Of a DNA stretch of 64,000 nt, positions 38,521 through 48,559 are shown in pieces; within the stretch, counting starts at the first letter, position 1, and each line of letters starts with the position of its first letter. The stretch is from Antitrichia curtipendula (taxonomy: Eukaryota > Streptophyta > Bryopsida > Hypnales > Leucodontaceae): contig OX579635.1 in the NCBI GenBank assembly GCA_951230915.1, positions 744,001-808,000 of the forward strand. Reading direction: 5' to 3'. Both the position numbers and the translations under genes were made by a program. The notes under the pieces are model-generated. The model was given only the letters and a program-made list of their open reading frames with translations, was not told the DNA's origin and searched no databases.

Positions 38521-39945
38521 GTTGAAGGAGCGATTTCGGGTCTAGGCGACCGCAGGTAGAGGTGGCCCTCTTGTCTTGGGCGACCTCGGGTGGGTGTGGG
38601 TTTACTTCATGTCTCAAAATTGGTCGAATGTTGTGTTGAAGGAGTGATTTTGGGTCTAGGCGACCGCAGGTAGAGGTGGCCCTCTTGTCTTGGGCGACCT
38701 CGGGTGGGTGTGGGTTTACTTCATGTCTCAAAATTGGTCGAATGTTGTGTTGAAGGAGCGATTTGGGGTCTAGGCGACTGCAGGTAGAGGGCGACCTCTT
38801 GTATTGGGCGACCTCGGGTGGGTGTGGGTTTACTTCATGTCTCAAAATTGGTCGAATGTGTTGTTGAAGGAGCGATTTTGGGTCTAGGCGACCGCAGGTA
38901 GAGGGCGACCTCTTGTCTTGGGCGACCTCGGGTGGGTGTGGGTTTATTTCATGTCTCAAAATTGGTCGAATGTTGTGTTGAAGGAGTGATTTTGGGTCTA
39001 GGCGACCGCAGGTAGAGGTGGCCCTCTTGTCTTGGGCGACCTCGGGTGGGTGTGGGTTTACTTCATGTCTCAAAATTGGTCGAATGTTGTGTTGAAGGAG
39101 CGATTTGGGGTCTAGGCGACTGCAGGTAGAGGGCGACCTCTTGTATTGGGCGACCTCGGGTGAGTGTGGGTTTACTTCATGTCTCAAAATTTGTCGAATG
39201 TTGTGTTGAAGGAGCGATTTTGGGTCTAGGCGACCGCAGGTAGAGGGCGCCTTCTTGTCTTGGGCGACCTCGGGTGGGTGTGGGTTTACTTCATGTCTCA
39301 AAATTGGTCGAATGTTGTGTTGAAGGAGCGATTTGGGGTCTAGGCGACCGCAGGTAGAGGTCGCCTTCTTGTCTTGGGCGACCTCGGGTGGGTGTGGGTT
39401 TACTTCATGTCTCAAAATTGGTCGAATGTTGTGTTGAAGGAGTGATTTTGGGTCTAGGCGACCGCAGGTAGAGGTGGCCCTCTTGTCTTGGGCGACCTCG
39501 GGTGGGTGTGGGTTTACTTCATGTCTCAAAATTGGTCGAATGTTGTGTTGAAGGAGCGATTTGGGGTCTAGGCGACCGCAGGTAGAGGTCGCCTTCTTGT
39601 CTTGGGCGACCTCGGGTGGGTGTGGGTTTACTTCATGTCTCAAAATTGGTCGAATGTTGTGTTGAAGGAGCGATTTTGGGTCTAGGCGACCGCAGGTAGA
39701 GGTCGCTATCTTGTCTTGGGCGACCTCGGGTGGGTGTGGGTTTACTTCATGTCTCAAAATTGGTCGAATGTTGTGTTGAAGGAGCGATTTTGGGTCTAGG
39801 CGACCGCAGGTAGAGGTGGCCCTCTTGTCTTGGGCGACCTCGGGTGGGTGTGGGTTTACTTCATGTCTCAAAATTGGTCGAATGTTGTGTTGAAGGAGTG
39901 ATTTTGGGTCTAGGCGACCGCAGGTAGAGGGCGACCTCTTGTCTT

Positions 39946-40270
39946 GGGGGACCTCTTAGGGCGACCTCTTGTCTTGGGCGACCTCTTAGGGCGACCTCTT
40001 GCCTTGGGCGACTTCTTGTTTTGGATGAGCTCGGGTGGGTGTGGGAGCCATTGAATGAATGGAGGAGATTGCGCGTCTTGGGTGACCTCGGGTGGGGATA
40101 GACCGTTTCTTCCTTCCCAAATGGGGGATCATTGGAGAACTCGGATCATTGCAGAACTTGAGTAGGGAGAGTCCCTTTCTGCCCAAATGATGGAATGTAG
40201 GAGACTTCGGGTTTGGGGCGCCCGCGGGAGTTGGGCGACCTCGTCTTGGTTGACCGCGGGTAGGGAACGG
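39946..40270. repeat. Degenerate right border of the satellite
   Basis: The regular 114-bp period stops here. First comes a local repeat of about 30 bp (GGGCGACCTCTT alternating with TGGGCGACCTCTTA, about 2.5 copies). Then follow isolated boxes in unique sequence: GAGCTCGGGTGGGTGTGGG at 40,027, GGTGACCTCGGGTGGGG at 40,080, GGGCGACCTCGTC near 40,225 and GACCGCGGGTAGGG at 40,252. These look like diverged box clusters and not whole monomers. The stretch could be the remnant of the promoter-like sequence from which the array grew, or simply eroded array end. Confidence 0.65.
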
Positions 40271-41080
40271 AAGTTCAATTTAGAAGAGATGATTAGGAAC
40301 AAGTAATGAGATTTTCTGAATATGTGACACATGGAAGAAATGCACAATCAAATAGAATAATCCTGTGAACAACCTTGTTGAGCCATACAAAGAATTTTGT
40401 AGCAAGGTGGATCATAATTGGTATTTTTTAGTAAGCCTAAATAAAATTGCATTTTTCCTAATTGGTGTGTAACATACTAAATTTGTGTTTTCAACAATAA
40501 AAGTGCCTTTTCTATAAATTTTTTATTTTGTACTCATGGATTTATATTTATAATTCAATAAAGTCATTGTTGTTGAAATATTTTAATTTGATTGTGGACA
40601 TATGTAGGAATCATTTGATTTATATCTTCCCCTCAATGAGTACTTCTTACCGTTCTTGGAAAGTTTTACAATTCTTCATGCAAAGATTTCTATATTGGGG
40701 GGGTAGGGGCGATGTCAAAGTTTGTAAATTAGGTATTTCTTTTTCATGCTAAGATTGTTATACTTGGCCCTCATAAGGTAAATAATTTTATAAATTTCAA
40801 CAAGACAATACAATTATGGATTTATGTTGGCAACATCTAGTTAATCAACATAGAGATATGTATTTCACAAAGTTTAGTCATATGGCACCTCACATTGCAC
40901 CCTTTGTATGTCATATAATTGTTACTGTAGGGAGTCATTTTTTAATATGGAAGATGTGCGTATGCATATTCCGTACATATGTTTGAAATCGAATTAAAAT
41001 ATTGCAATGACAATATTTTTTGATACAATTTTATGTAAGTCCATGGGATTTGAATTTAATCCGGAGGATCGAAGGCCATT
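40271..41080. other. AT-rich spacer, no gene recognised
   Basis: AT-rich sequence with short chance reading frames only. A 74-codon opening at 40,528-40,752 has low-complexity composition and no recognisable motif, so I do not call it. No RNA gene or known element seen. Confidence 0.6.
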
Positions 41081-41640
41081 TTTTCCTCAAGAAGTATGAA
41101 GAATGCCAGTTTTTAGCCATGAATTGTAAACTTTAGAAATTTCTGGCATTTTTGGCTGTAGACTATTGTAATAGACTAGTATAATAATATGTAGAAGAAA
41201 TTTCAAAACCCTTTACCACGTAGATTGGAAGATATTTGAATTTGAAGTGAAGAAATCATTTGTTTGGGGATCTTCATTAACTACATTTGTTTGAATCTTT
41301 TTAATTTAGTATTTTGCCACCACCAATTTTTGTTTCTAAATTTTTTATAATGAAGTCGTAGATTGAGAATTTAGGAACTAAAATTCAACTTAAAAACATT
41401 TGGTTTTCACTTTTCGAAAGTAATTGTTACATACAAGTAGGGTCAAGATGGAAGGCAAAACTAAAATTTGAAGAGTTCTAAGATGGAAATGGAAAACAAT
41501 AATCGCAAGATTGTTCTAGCAAGATTCATAAACTATGTCTATATATTTTTTAGTATAAATTGTGATCTTTGCATTCAAACATGAATTTAATTAGTTTCTT
41601 TTTCAAGAATGGTGGAAGTTCACCAAAATAGGAAGATTGT
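41080..41640. repeat. Dispersed AT-rich repeat, copy 1
   Basis: Several strings recur in the same order at about 47,640-48,440 and in part at 48,780-48,970: ACTAGTATA...TGTAGAAGAAAT, TTACCA..GT..ATTG.AAGATATTT, CAAGAT.GAA...AAAACTAA, GATTGTTCTAGCAAGA, and GATTGTCCATAACT. The copies differ by many substitutions and short indels, so the repeat is old. It ends just upstream of the promoter boxes of the kinase-like gene. No coding capacity is seen. Confidence 0.6.
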
Positions 41641-41689
41641 CCATAACTTCTTAAGTACTAATTCAAAACAACGAGACGGGGAGAAAACT

Positions 41690-41860
41690 CGCGGTCGCCC
41701 AAGACCCGCGGTCGGCCACGTTCCGCGGTCGCCTGAACCCACGGTCGGCGAGGACCCGCGGTCGCCTTGGTTCCGCGGTCGCCCAAGTTCCGCGGTCGCC
41801 CTTTCCTGGAACCCACAATCGCTCCAGGGCGACTGCGAGTACTTAAGAAGTCGCCCCAAC
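41690..41860 (+). promoter_or_regulatory. Promoter-box cluster upstream of the kinase-like gene
   Basis: A GC-rich island in AT-rich surroundings with about seven copies of (CC)GCGGTCGCC or near variants spaced about 16-20 bp apart (41,691; 41,707; 41,723; 41,740; 41,755; 41,773; 41,790), then two more related boxes flanking a TATA-like ACTTAAGAAG at 41,841-41,850. The complete box ACCCGCGGTCGCC at 41,754 is the reverse complement of GGCGACCGCGGGT, the satellite box. TATA-like element to ATG is about 180 bp, close to the spacing at the other two genes of the island. Confidence 0.7.
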
Positions 41861-41940
41861 CCGCATTCTCCACTCCCGGCCTTGCGCACTGCCTTTCATC
41901 CGCCTTGAAGTGGCTGAATGCGTGCTCGTGGGCCAGGGGG
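41859..41940 (+). promoter_or_regulatory. Conserved 5' leader of the gene set
   Basis: About 80 bp starting at CCCGCATTCTCCACTCC and including CATCCGCCTTGAAGTGGCTG matches 44,605-44,685 in front of the next gene at roughly 87 percent by eye (about 10 differences in 80). It lies between the TATA-like element and the ATG, so it is probably transcribed leader. A more diverged version is found upstream of the minus-strand RING gene. Confidence 0.7.
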
Positions 41941-42024
41941 TGTGAGTTGGTACGGGGGGGGGAATTTTTGCTTCTCTCAACTACGAACTTGAAGAAAGCA
42001 ACGTGAGTATTTTTTCCGACCACA

Positions 42025-43608
42025 ATGGCTAATCCACAGAAAGGCAGCAGCTCAACACGGAAATCCATTTTTGATTTAGATGATGCGGCATTGTTTACTC
42101 TGCAGATACCTGTTAGTGAGGCAACAGGGAGTGAAGGGCAAACGAAGAGGAAGAAGAAAATCATAACGGCACATGACAAGGATTCAACCTATCCTCCTTC
42201 CAATTATGCAAACTATGCATTTGAGGGTTGCCTGTCCTGGTATGCGGGAAAAACTACACAGTTCTTGGAGGCCAATTACCTAAGGGACCCATCCCACGGC
42301 ATCTTCAAATTGACTGCTGATTTGGAGGCAAGAATTTTAAGCAAGTGCAGAGCATCGTAAGATTTTGGAGACGTGGAGGAGACGTACTTTTCCCAATACG
42401 AATTGTGGATTGAGAACACTGTAAAGACATGCATATTCAACACCAAGGAAATAATGCTACAGATGCGACCGGAAGTGCCGGGATTTGCAGGAGATGATGA
42501 AGCCAAGGAATTCCGTGAAAAGATGGCGTGGTGGCATGAAGTTGTGAAGAAACTTTCGAAGAATCATGTGAGGGGTATGAAGTGGAAAACGGACGCATTG
42601 AAGGCGGGTTTTGCACGAGAGGCTGGCTCCACTGTCACATGGATCTCTCCTCAGGCAAAAGTAATTGCCCTCACTGGATTTGACCGTCAAGGTGGGTATG
42701 GAATGGTGCACAAGGTGCGCATTGAAGGGATGCAAACAATCCTAACATACGTTGCTTTTGCTGGGAAAGTGCCAAAGTCAAAGAACATGCGTAAAGCGAG
42801 GGAGCAACGATCCGTAGAGGCCTTGGCATGCCCCGTAAACCATCCTGGCATTATTAAGTTTTTTGGTATTCACGCCAAAACTATGGAAGCGTACACACTA
42901 TGGTGGAATGGCGGTACATGGCTTGAAATGCGAAGATTGGATGAGAAGGTGTCAGAGAGCGTTGATTGGCATGAAATGAAGCGGGTGTGGAAACTTACAG
43001 AGGACAATCAAAAACATCTTAGCTTGTTCCGAAGGCACAAGGCGAAGTTGGCGTGGGCTTTAGTGTATGTGACACATCTTATGCACGAGTCTTTGGTGCT
43101 ACACAATGACCTAAACCCTCAAAATATACTGCTGCATTTCCCCAATTATTCGGATGAAGTAATCAACATCGGGATTTGTGATTTCGGAATTTCAAGTCGT
43201 TTTGATGAAGGAGCTCCTTCACATTATGGATATGATTCTAAGGAGAAGAAGCAGCAATCCTTATAAAGCCGTTGGTGGGTGGCTCCGGAGTTGTTTTATA
43301 CGTTTGGTCCACGAAATTCCAGTACGAGCCTAGAGATTATGCAATCACAATATAAATATATAGTGCAATCAGACTCGTATTCTATTGGAAAGTTGACCGA
43401 ATGGATGAATCTTCTTAATATGGTCGAATACGATACGGACTTATTCAAGAGGCGCGAGGGATCCATGTACTTTGCCATCAAGTTGGGTGAACTCACTAAC
43501 CCTGATCCAAAGAAGAGACCGACATGTACTGAGGTTACAAAGTTGCTCGTGGATAAACCGTGGTACATGAAGCCCCCGGAAGTAGTTTTCCGTGACTCAA
43601 TTTTGTAG
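42025..43608 (+). pseudogene. Protein-kinase-like gene with two in-frame TAA codons
   Basis: One frame of 528 codons from the ATG at 42,025 to TAG at 43,606 encodes a kinase domain behind an N-terminal region of about 215 residues that I do not recognise. In codon numbering of the whole frame, the glycine-rich loop RQGGYGMVHKV is near 222-231, a candidate ATP-anchoring lysine (VAFAGK) at 248, the catalytic loop LHNDLNPQNILL near 359-370 (HND instead of HRD, Asn instead of Lys two residues after Asp), DFG at 386-388 and APE at 420-422. TAA at 42,358 (codon 112) and 43,264 (codon 414) interrupt it; both could come from CAA by one C-to-T change. The second falls between DFG and APE, so truncation there would destroy the kinase. 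All the flanking sequence stays in one frame and I see no intron signals. A recent pseudogene is most likely; readthrough is the alternative. The altered catalytic loop may also mean weak or no activity in family members. Confidence 0.75.
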
Positions 43609-44460
43609 TAGGACTATAGGAACTGATGTTATCAAGTCAGCTTCAAATTGTTGGCCACATTGTGTGCCTTTCATTTTGTAATAGCAATGTTAATATACAA
43701 AAAGTTTTTATACCATGCATAATGTCTTCCAAAAAAACAAGTATGTTGAATGCAGACCACCCCGTTCTGTTACTTCCATATATTGAATGTTGAATTTGGA
43801 TTTTGGTGTTCAAACTTCATAGAATTGTTGGTTCAGATGTACTTGGCCACGTTTGCTACCAAACTATTGTGCCATAGAGTTTAGGAAACAAAAACTAAAT
43901 TTGAGGCTCAAAAGATTTTCATCCAAAAGATGCCTTCTCGTAATGTCTTTTATAAATAATCGGACTTTATCCTATGACCCCTAAAGTTTCGGAAGTCCCC
44001 TTGGGGGACTTCAATCGGTGCCCGGGAGCAAAAGTTATGCTATAATAACCTTAAATCGGGCAAGACCGAGTAGCCCACAAAAATCTACAAAAAGTTGAAA
44101 TCATTTTTTTTTTTCTTATGCATTATATGTTTGTCTAAATGGGAATCTTTGATTCATTCCATTTAGATTATTGATGTGAAAGTTTTGGAGATTCTTTTTT
44201 TTTCCAGACAATGAAAGCATTTTTTTGAAAAAAAAAAATTTCTTTGACCTTGAATGCTAATAACCTTCAAATCTTCAATCTGTAAGTTACAAAAATCACA
44301 AAATTTTTACCACATGATGTGAAATAAGTGTAGTAGAAGATCCTACGTTTGGATTCAAAAAAGATATATTTTTCCTACTTCCTTAAGTGAATGCAATAGA
44401 AATGGCAGTTTCGAGCAAATTTTGATGGAAAAAGTTGTTGAGACTTTAAGCTTAAACAAG
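43609..44460. other. AT-rich spacer with one copy of a palindrome-bearing dispersed repeat
   Basis: No gene recognised. At about 43,976-44,060 it has CCCTAAAGT, the palindromic core GTCCCCTTGGGGGAC, and GGTGCCCGGGAG followed by AAAAGTTAT. The same landmarks recur in opposite orientation at about 48,560-48,760, where roughly 100 extra bases lie between them. The rest is homopolymer-rich sequence. Confidence 0.55.
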
Positions 44461-44465
44461 GGGCC

Positions 44466-44600
44466 ACTGCGGTCGCCTGGACACGCGGTCGCCCTGGACA
44501 CTCGGTCGCTTGGTTCCCGCAGTCGCCCTCCCCTACCTTCGGACCCGCAGTCGCCCTCCGTACGCGCCCCAGGTGACATCGGGTATATTAGAGGTCGCCC
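44466..44600 (+). promoter_or_regulatory. Promoter-box cluster upstream of the coiled-coil gene
   Basis: Five boxes related to GCGGTCGCC (CTGCGGTCGCC, ACGCGGTCGCC, CTCGGTCGC, CCCGCAGTCGCC twice) lie upstream of a TATA box, TATATTA at 44,584-44,590, which is followed at once by AGAGGTCGCC. TATA to ATG is 168 bp. GGACCCGCAGTCGCCC is the reverse complement of GGGCGACTGCGGGTCC, so the polarity relative to transcription matches the kinase-like and RING genes. Confidence 0.7.
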
Positions 44601-44604
44601 ATCA

Positions 44605-44685
44605 CCCGCGTTCTCCACTCCTGGCTTTGCGCATTGTCTCTCATCCGCCTTGAAGTGGCTGAGTGCTTGCTCGTGAGCTAGGGGT
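44605..44685 (+). promoter_or_regulatory. Conserved 5' leader, second copy
   Basis: CCCGCGTTCTCCACTCC through CATCCGCCTTGAAGTGGCTG and TGCTCGTGAGCTAGGGG aligns without gaps to 41,859-41,940. It lies between TATA and ATG. The spacer upstream of each promoter is not similar at this level, so the leader and boxes look conserved or recently duplicated as a module. Confidence 0.7.
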
Positions 44686-44751
44686 CGGAGTTTTGGAGGG
44701 CGTATTTTGATCATTTTGGCATCAGGGGAAGGAATATTCCTGTGTATTGCG

Positions 44752-46197
44752 ATGGAAGAGGAGGCCCAACCTTCGCCACCTGCTGTACCGAGATCAGAAG
44801 ATGGGAAAGAGTCCAAGGTTCTTCGAGGCAAGGATCAAAAAAAGAAAGGAAAAATCCACAAGAAGCGCAAGGCCATCTTGATCCATCCGAAGATTAAGGC
44901 TTTCAAGGGTTGGAGAGATAAACCCACGCCTTGGACTTATAAGACGGTTCAGAAATATGTGGATTGGTGCCACATCGACAAGTTATTTCCGTTGTATCGT
45001 CACAAGTTCCACTTGAAGTCGAACAAGGTAAATCTTGCATATTGCAAGAACAAAGCCTTCCAAGAAAGATGCTGCGAGGTGTGGAAGGAACTCTATAAAG
45101 GCCTACAAACGTATCGAAACGACAATTTTTCTTTCTTTCTTGCAAGAATGGTGTATGTTGAATTTGTATTGAAGAAGGAGGTGGATTGGTCAAGCATTAA
45201 GGATCTTCCGATCGGGACCCATCCAGGAGAATCAAGTATTCCTTGGGCAGATGTAGCGCCGGATGTGAAGGAATCGGTGACATCGGCAAAGCTTGGGAAG
45301 TTTTTCATTTCTGATGAAAATATAGTGTGGTCGGCGACTTCTAGCGAAGATGAACACACCCATGAATACAATGGATATTCTTTCCACAGTGACGATGACG
45401 ACCTTCTCATGGAAGTCATGAACAAGGCTTTGGGTTTGGAAATGGATAGGAAGGGAAAAATGAAGGTTGACGAGCCCATCACAGAATCCCACGTTGATGT
45501 GCAAGGCATGGAAGATGCAGGGCCTATGGAAGTGGAACATGTTGTTCTAGAGCGGAACCGCAACGTTGATGGAAGCGATTCGGAAGACGACGTAGAGTTG
45601 TTGAGTGTCAAGGCGGCAAGTGTAAGATCTGCTTTGCGTGAGAAGATGAACGAACTCCGTCAATTAAATGAGAATGAACTCTCAGTACAAGTGGGTCCCG
45701 TTGTCGTAGATGATTTGAAGAAGCAGTTGGAGGGATTAACAAAAAGCATCCAAGAAAACGACAAGTACTTGAAGGATTTGAAAAAACATCGCGATTTTTA
45801 TTTCAGGCAGCGTGAAAGTGGAAGGGTGCACTACATGGACGAGTATGTGGTATGGCAATCAAAGCGCGATCTCCTGGAACTTGAACGTTGGATTTACAAG
45901 AATGAAAGGCGAGACCTCGATGTAGCAATAAAGAAAAAAGAAAAAGAATATTGCATCGCCGCTGTTGAACATGAGCCAAGTACCAGTGCTGAAGAAGTGG
46001 CAAGGCTTCGTTCATTGGTGAAGCTACACTCCATGAATGCAATGGCGGTACAAGAATCGATACGCCATTTGGAATCTGAATTTCATTTTCACAAAGAATG
46101 GCGGAAGTTTCAGATGAGTACCATAGGAAAAACAGAGGCAGAGGTGGACGCAATGGGGCCGGGTCCCATTGAAAGCGACTTTTTTTTTAGCACTTAG
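44752..46197 (+). CDS. Basic/acidic/coiled-coil protein, family unknown, intact
   Basis: Uninterrupted frame of 481 residues. I start at ATG 44,752; the frame is open upstream only through non-ATG codons, and this ATG fits the leader spacing seen at the other genes. A lysine/arginine-rich stretch (about 24-40, KGKIHKKRK) could be a nuclear signal. Residues 33-153 form a compact conserved block: FKGW at 51-54, PWT at 60-62, WCHI at 72-75, LFPLYRH at 78-84, NLAYC at 94-98, ARMVYVEF at 131-138, EVDWS at 143-147. It matches the N-terminus of the minus-strand RING gene. An acidic middle (about 200-300) and a heptad-like, charged C-terminal half (about 305-465, LKKQLEGLTKSIQEND and LERWIYKNERRDLD) suggest dimerisation. 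No signal peptide, membrane segment or RING is seen. It is the only undamaged gene of the three. Function unknown; nuclear or scaffold roles are inference. Confidence 0.8.
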   Translation: MEEEAQPSPPAVPRSEDGKESKVLRGKDQKKKGKIHKKRKAILIHPKIKAFKGWRDKPTPWTYKTVQKYVDWCHIDKLFPLYRHKFHLKSNKVNLAYCKNKAFQERCCEVWKELYKGLQTYRNDNFSFFLARMVYVEFVLKKEVDWSSIKDLPIGTHPGESSIPWADVAPDVKESVTSAKLGKFFISDENIVWSATSSEDEHTHEYNGYSFHSDDDDLLMEVMNKALGLEMDRKGKMKVDEPITESHVDVQGMEDAGPMEVEHVVLERNRNVDGSDSEDDVELLSVKAASVRSALREKMNELRQLNENELSVQVGPVVVDDLKKQLEGLTKSIQENDKYLKDLKKHRDFYFRQRESGRVHYMDEYVVWQSKRDLLELERWIYKNERRDLDVAIKKKEKEYCIAAVEHEPSTSAEEVARLRSLVKLHSMNAMAVQESIRHLESEFHFHKEWRKFQMSTIGKTEAEVDAMGPGPIESDFFFST

Positions 46198-47640
46198 TGG
46201 TACTCATAGGAGCAGAGTGGGAATTTTACATTTTGCCCACCCTTGTTTGGGATGTTAGACTATCAGCTACCTTGAGTAAATAAATAAATATAATATTTTC
46301 TTATTCAAAAGTGTTTATATTTCTTTTTTATGGCGTGTGTATGAAAACTTCTTAATTGGCATGTTGCCCCATATGGGGGTGAAGACATTTTATGAGAAGT
46401 ATAGAGCTCTAAATTTCAAAGGATCTATGAAACTTGAGTTGTAATGTTTGTGTTAAAAAAGAATTTTGATAACAAAATGAAGATAACTTTTATAGATATG
46501 AATTGTAATCCTTGAAGGACTATGGAGTTTAGTTTGGTATTTCTGATAATTCTTTCATGCTCCATTGATACAATAATTTGAAATTTTGGCATGAATATTA
46601 TAGGAATGATGGCACCGCACCTCCCATAATGTAGTTGTGAAAGCTTGTTTCATGTCTCCAAAAATATTGTAGACGTTGGAGCAGATTTTCAAAGATTTGT
46701 TGTGAAATTGGAGAGCGAATAAAAAAATTACCAAAAAAAATTAATTATTTTTTTTAGATTGTTTACATTCATGGCTTGGTAGTTGGTACGGATTACTGAA
46801 AACTTGAACTGCGGAATTCCAAATGACACCGATGAAAGTTAAAATAAGGAGTTTTATTTTGCGGACCTTGAAGGAAGGAAAAGCTTATGAATTGGTCTAA
46901 CTTGTCTTTTGCTCTTTTATTTGAAAATTTCTAAATTAAAAAATAAAGAATGATAACCCATAAAAGAACGTTTAGTCTCTTGATGGATAAAAAGGATTCT
47001 GTGCAAAACTCCAAATACATGTGCCTTTAATTTTGTAAATATATCTTGGAACTTTCTTGAAGAATATCTGAACATATCATCTTCTTAGGAATATATATTT
47101 TTAATTTGAATAAGTCCTAAAGAAGTAAGACTTATGCCAAAGAGTTTAAAAACCAATGAGACTAGACACTAATAGAGTAATAGATATAATTGACCTAAAT
47201 TTTCTTTCTTGTTTCAAATAGATTTTCTCATACATTATATTCTTTGCTACATGAAAAGTTTTGATTAATTCTATTTTGATATTAAATGATGTGAAAGATA
47301 TGGAGGATCTTGGTTTTTGGACAATCATTTTTTGGCTTGCTACCTTAGGAATTAGTGAGTTTTAATTCTATCTTGCTAATATAAGTATTAAAAAAAATTT
47401 CAAGCTCGTATGGACTTCAACTTAAAAATAATTTTGAGCATTAAAAAAAAATTGCACAAATTAATTTCATTTTCCTACACGTTGCTCTAAATTCAGTTCT
47501 TTATTATTTGGATTCAAACCTTATAACTTAGTATTGCTAGAAAACTTAAGTTAACCGCTGAAGTCCGAAGGCCTTATTTTCAAAAAGACCACTCAAAAGT
47601 ATCACTTCTATTGCAAGGTGGCGAAGGTGTTGACAACTTT
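46198..47640. other. AT-rich spacer, nothing recognised
   Basis: Homopolymer-rich, AT-rich sequence following the coiled-coil gene. It has AATAAATAAATAAATATAA at about 46,277, just downstream of the stop, which could act as a polyadenylation signal region. Only short chance frames are present. Confidence 0.5.
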
Positions 47641-48440
47641 AATTTTTTGTTCCGGCATATCTAAGTAATCATACCGTAGGATCTTTTACTAGACTAGTAT
47701 ATAAATGTGTAGAAGAAATTGAAAAATATTTTACCATGTTCATTGTAAGATATTTACATTTAAAGTGAAGTAAGTGATTTTTTTTATACCTTGCTTGAAT
47801 ATATTTTTTGGCTTTGAATCATCTTAACCCCTAAAGTCCCAAAGCTATTTTTTGGCCCTAAACCACTGAAAACTGTCATTTCTGCTGCGTTCATCCAAGA
47901 AACCAAAAAAAAATTAAAAAAAAAATTAAACCGTAGGATCTTGTACTTCATTTGTCTAAGAACATGTGATAAAAATTTCATCAAATTTGACCGTACGGAT
48001 TGGAAGACATCAGCATTTTGTAGTTGGAAAGTAGTGTTTTTGAATGCTTTTTTTCCAATTTCAGTTGACTTTGGTCGCCATTTGGAACAAAAATTTACTC
48101 TATGGACTCCAAGTTTAAAATTTTTGTATTGAAGAATTGTGTTGAGAACTTATGAAAAAAATTTCAAAAAATAAACACTCGATTTTCATTCTTTAAAAAA
48201 TTGTTAAGTAGATGTAGGTCCAAGATTGAATAAAAAACTAAATCATTAATAGCTCCAAGGTTGTATTGAAACACAATAATTCCAACGGTGAGATTGTTCT
48301 AGCAAGAAAGAACAACCTTATCTAATGTTGTTTTTTTCAAAATTCTAAAAATTGCATTCAAAAATGAATCCTAAAAGTTATTTTTCCAAAAAAATGCTTA
48401 GATTGCCCAAAAAACAGGATTGTCCATAACTAATTCAGTA
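47640..48440. repeat. Dispersed AT-rich repeat, copy 2
   Basis: Shares ordered landmarks with 41,080-41,640: ACTAGTATA, TGTAGAAGAAATT, GTAAGATATTTACATTTAAAGTGAAG, CCAAGATTGAATAAAAAACTAA, GGTGAGATTGTTCTAGCAAGA, AGGATTGTCCATAACT. It is longer than copy 1 by an inner segment (about 47,780-48,060) that contains CCCTAAAGTCCC, a landmark of the palindromic repeat family. No coding potential is seen. Confidence 0.55.
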
Positions 48441-48559
48441 CTTGTCCAAATAGAATGAATCAAAGCTTCACACGTATATAGAAATTTAATATTTTAGGAA
48501 AAAAAAAAAAAAAAAAAATTTTTGACTTCCTGTGATTTTTTTGGTGTTGCCCGACGAGT

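Larger units (their letters stand above)
1..39945. repeat. 114-bp tandem satellite array (about 351 monomers, open at the left edge)
   Basis: The unit TCTTGGGCGACCTCGGGT...TTCATGTCTC...GGTCGAATGTTGTG...GGTCTAGGCGACCGC...CTCTTG recurs head to tail without interruption. The anchor TTCATG starts at 33 and at 39,860; the 39,827 bp between equal 340 x 114 plus 11 x 97, so the array has only two monomer lengths. Each monomer has GGCGACC at unit positions 6-12 and 86-92, and a third variable cassette near 103-109 that may read GGCGAC, GTCGCC, GTGGCC, GGCGCC or GTTGCC. Because 114 is 38 codons, the minus strand stays open for up to 887 codons, with a repeating peptide containing RHEVNPHPPEVAQDK. I treat this as a by-product and not a gene: the openings end wherever a monomer has CTTAGGCGACC instead of CTTGGGCGACC, or at 97-bp monomers. 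Divergence between monomers is almost all base substitution. Confidence 0.97.

Noticed and set aside
1..39945. CRISPR-like array
   Set aside because: Repeats are contiguous, with no unique spacers, and the context is eukaryotic.
40528..40752. Short ORF in AT-rich spacer
   Set aside because: No motif, no promoter boxes or leader, composition typical of chance frames.
42358..43266. Alternative genetic code with TAA as sense
   Set aside because: The neighbouring genes and the retrotransposon use TAA, TAG and TGA normally or as decay stops; two CAA-to-TAA changes are simpler.
44707..44751. Upstream extension of the coiled-coil gene
   Set aside because: It would need a TTG start and lies in the conserved leader zone; ATG 44,752 fits the spacing of the other genes.
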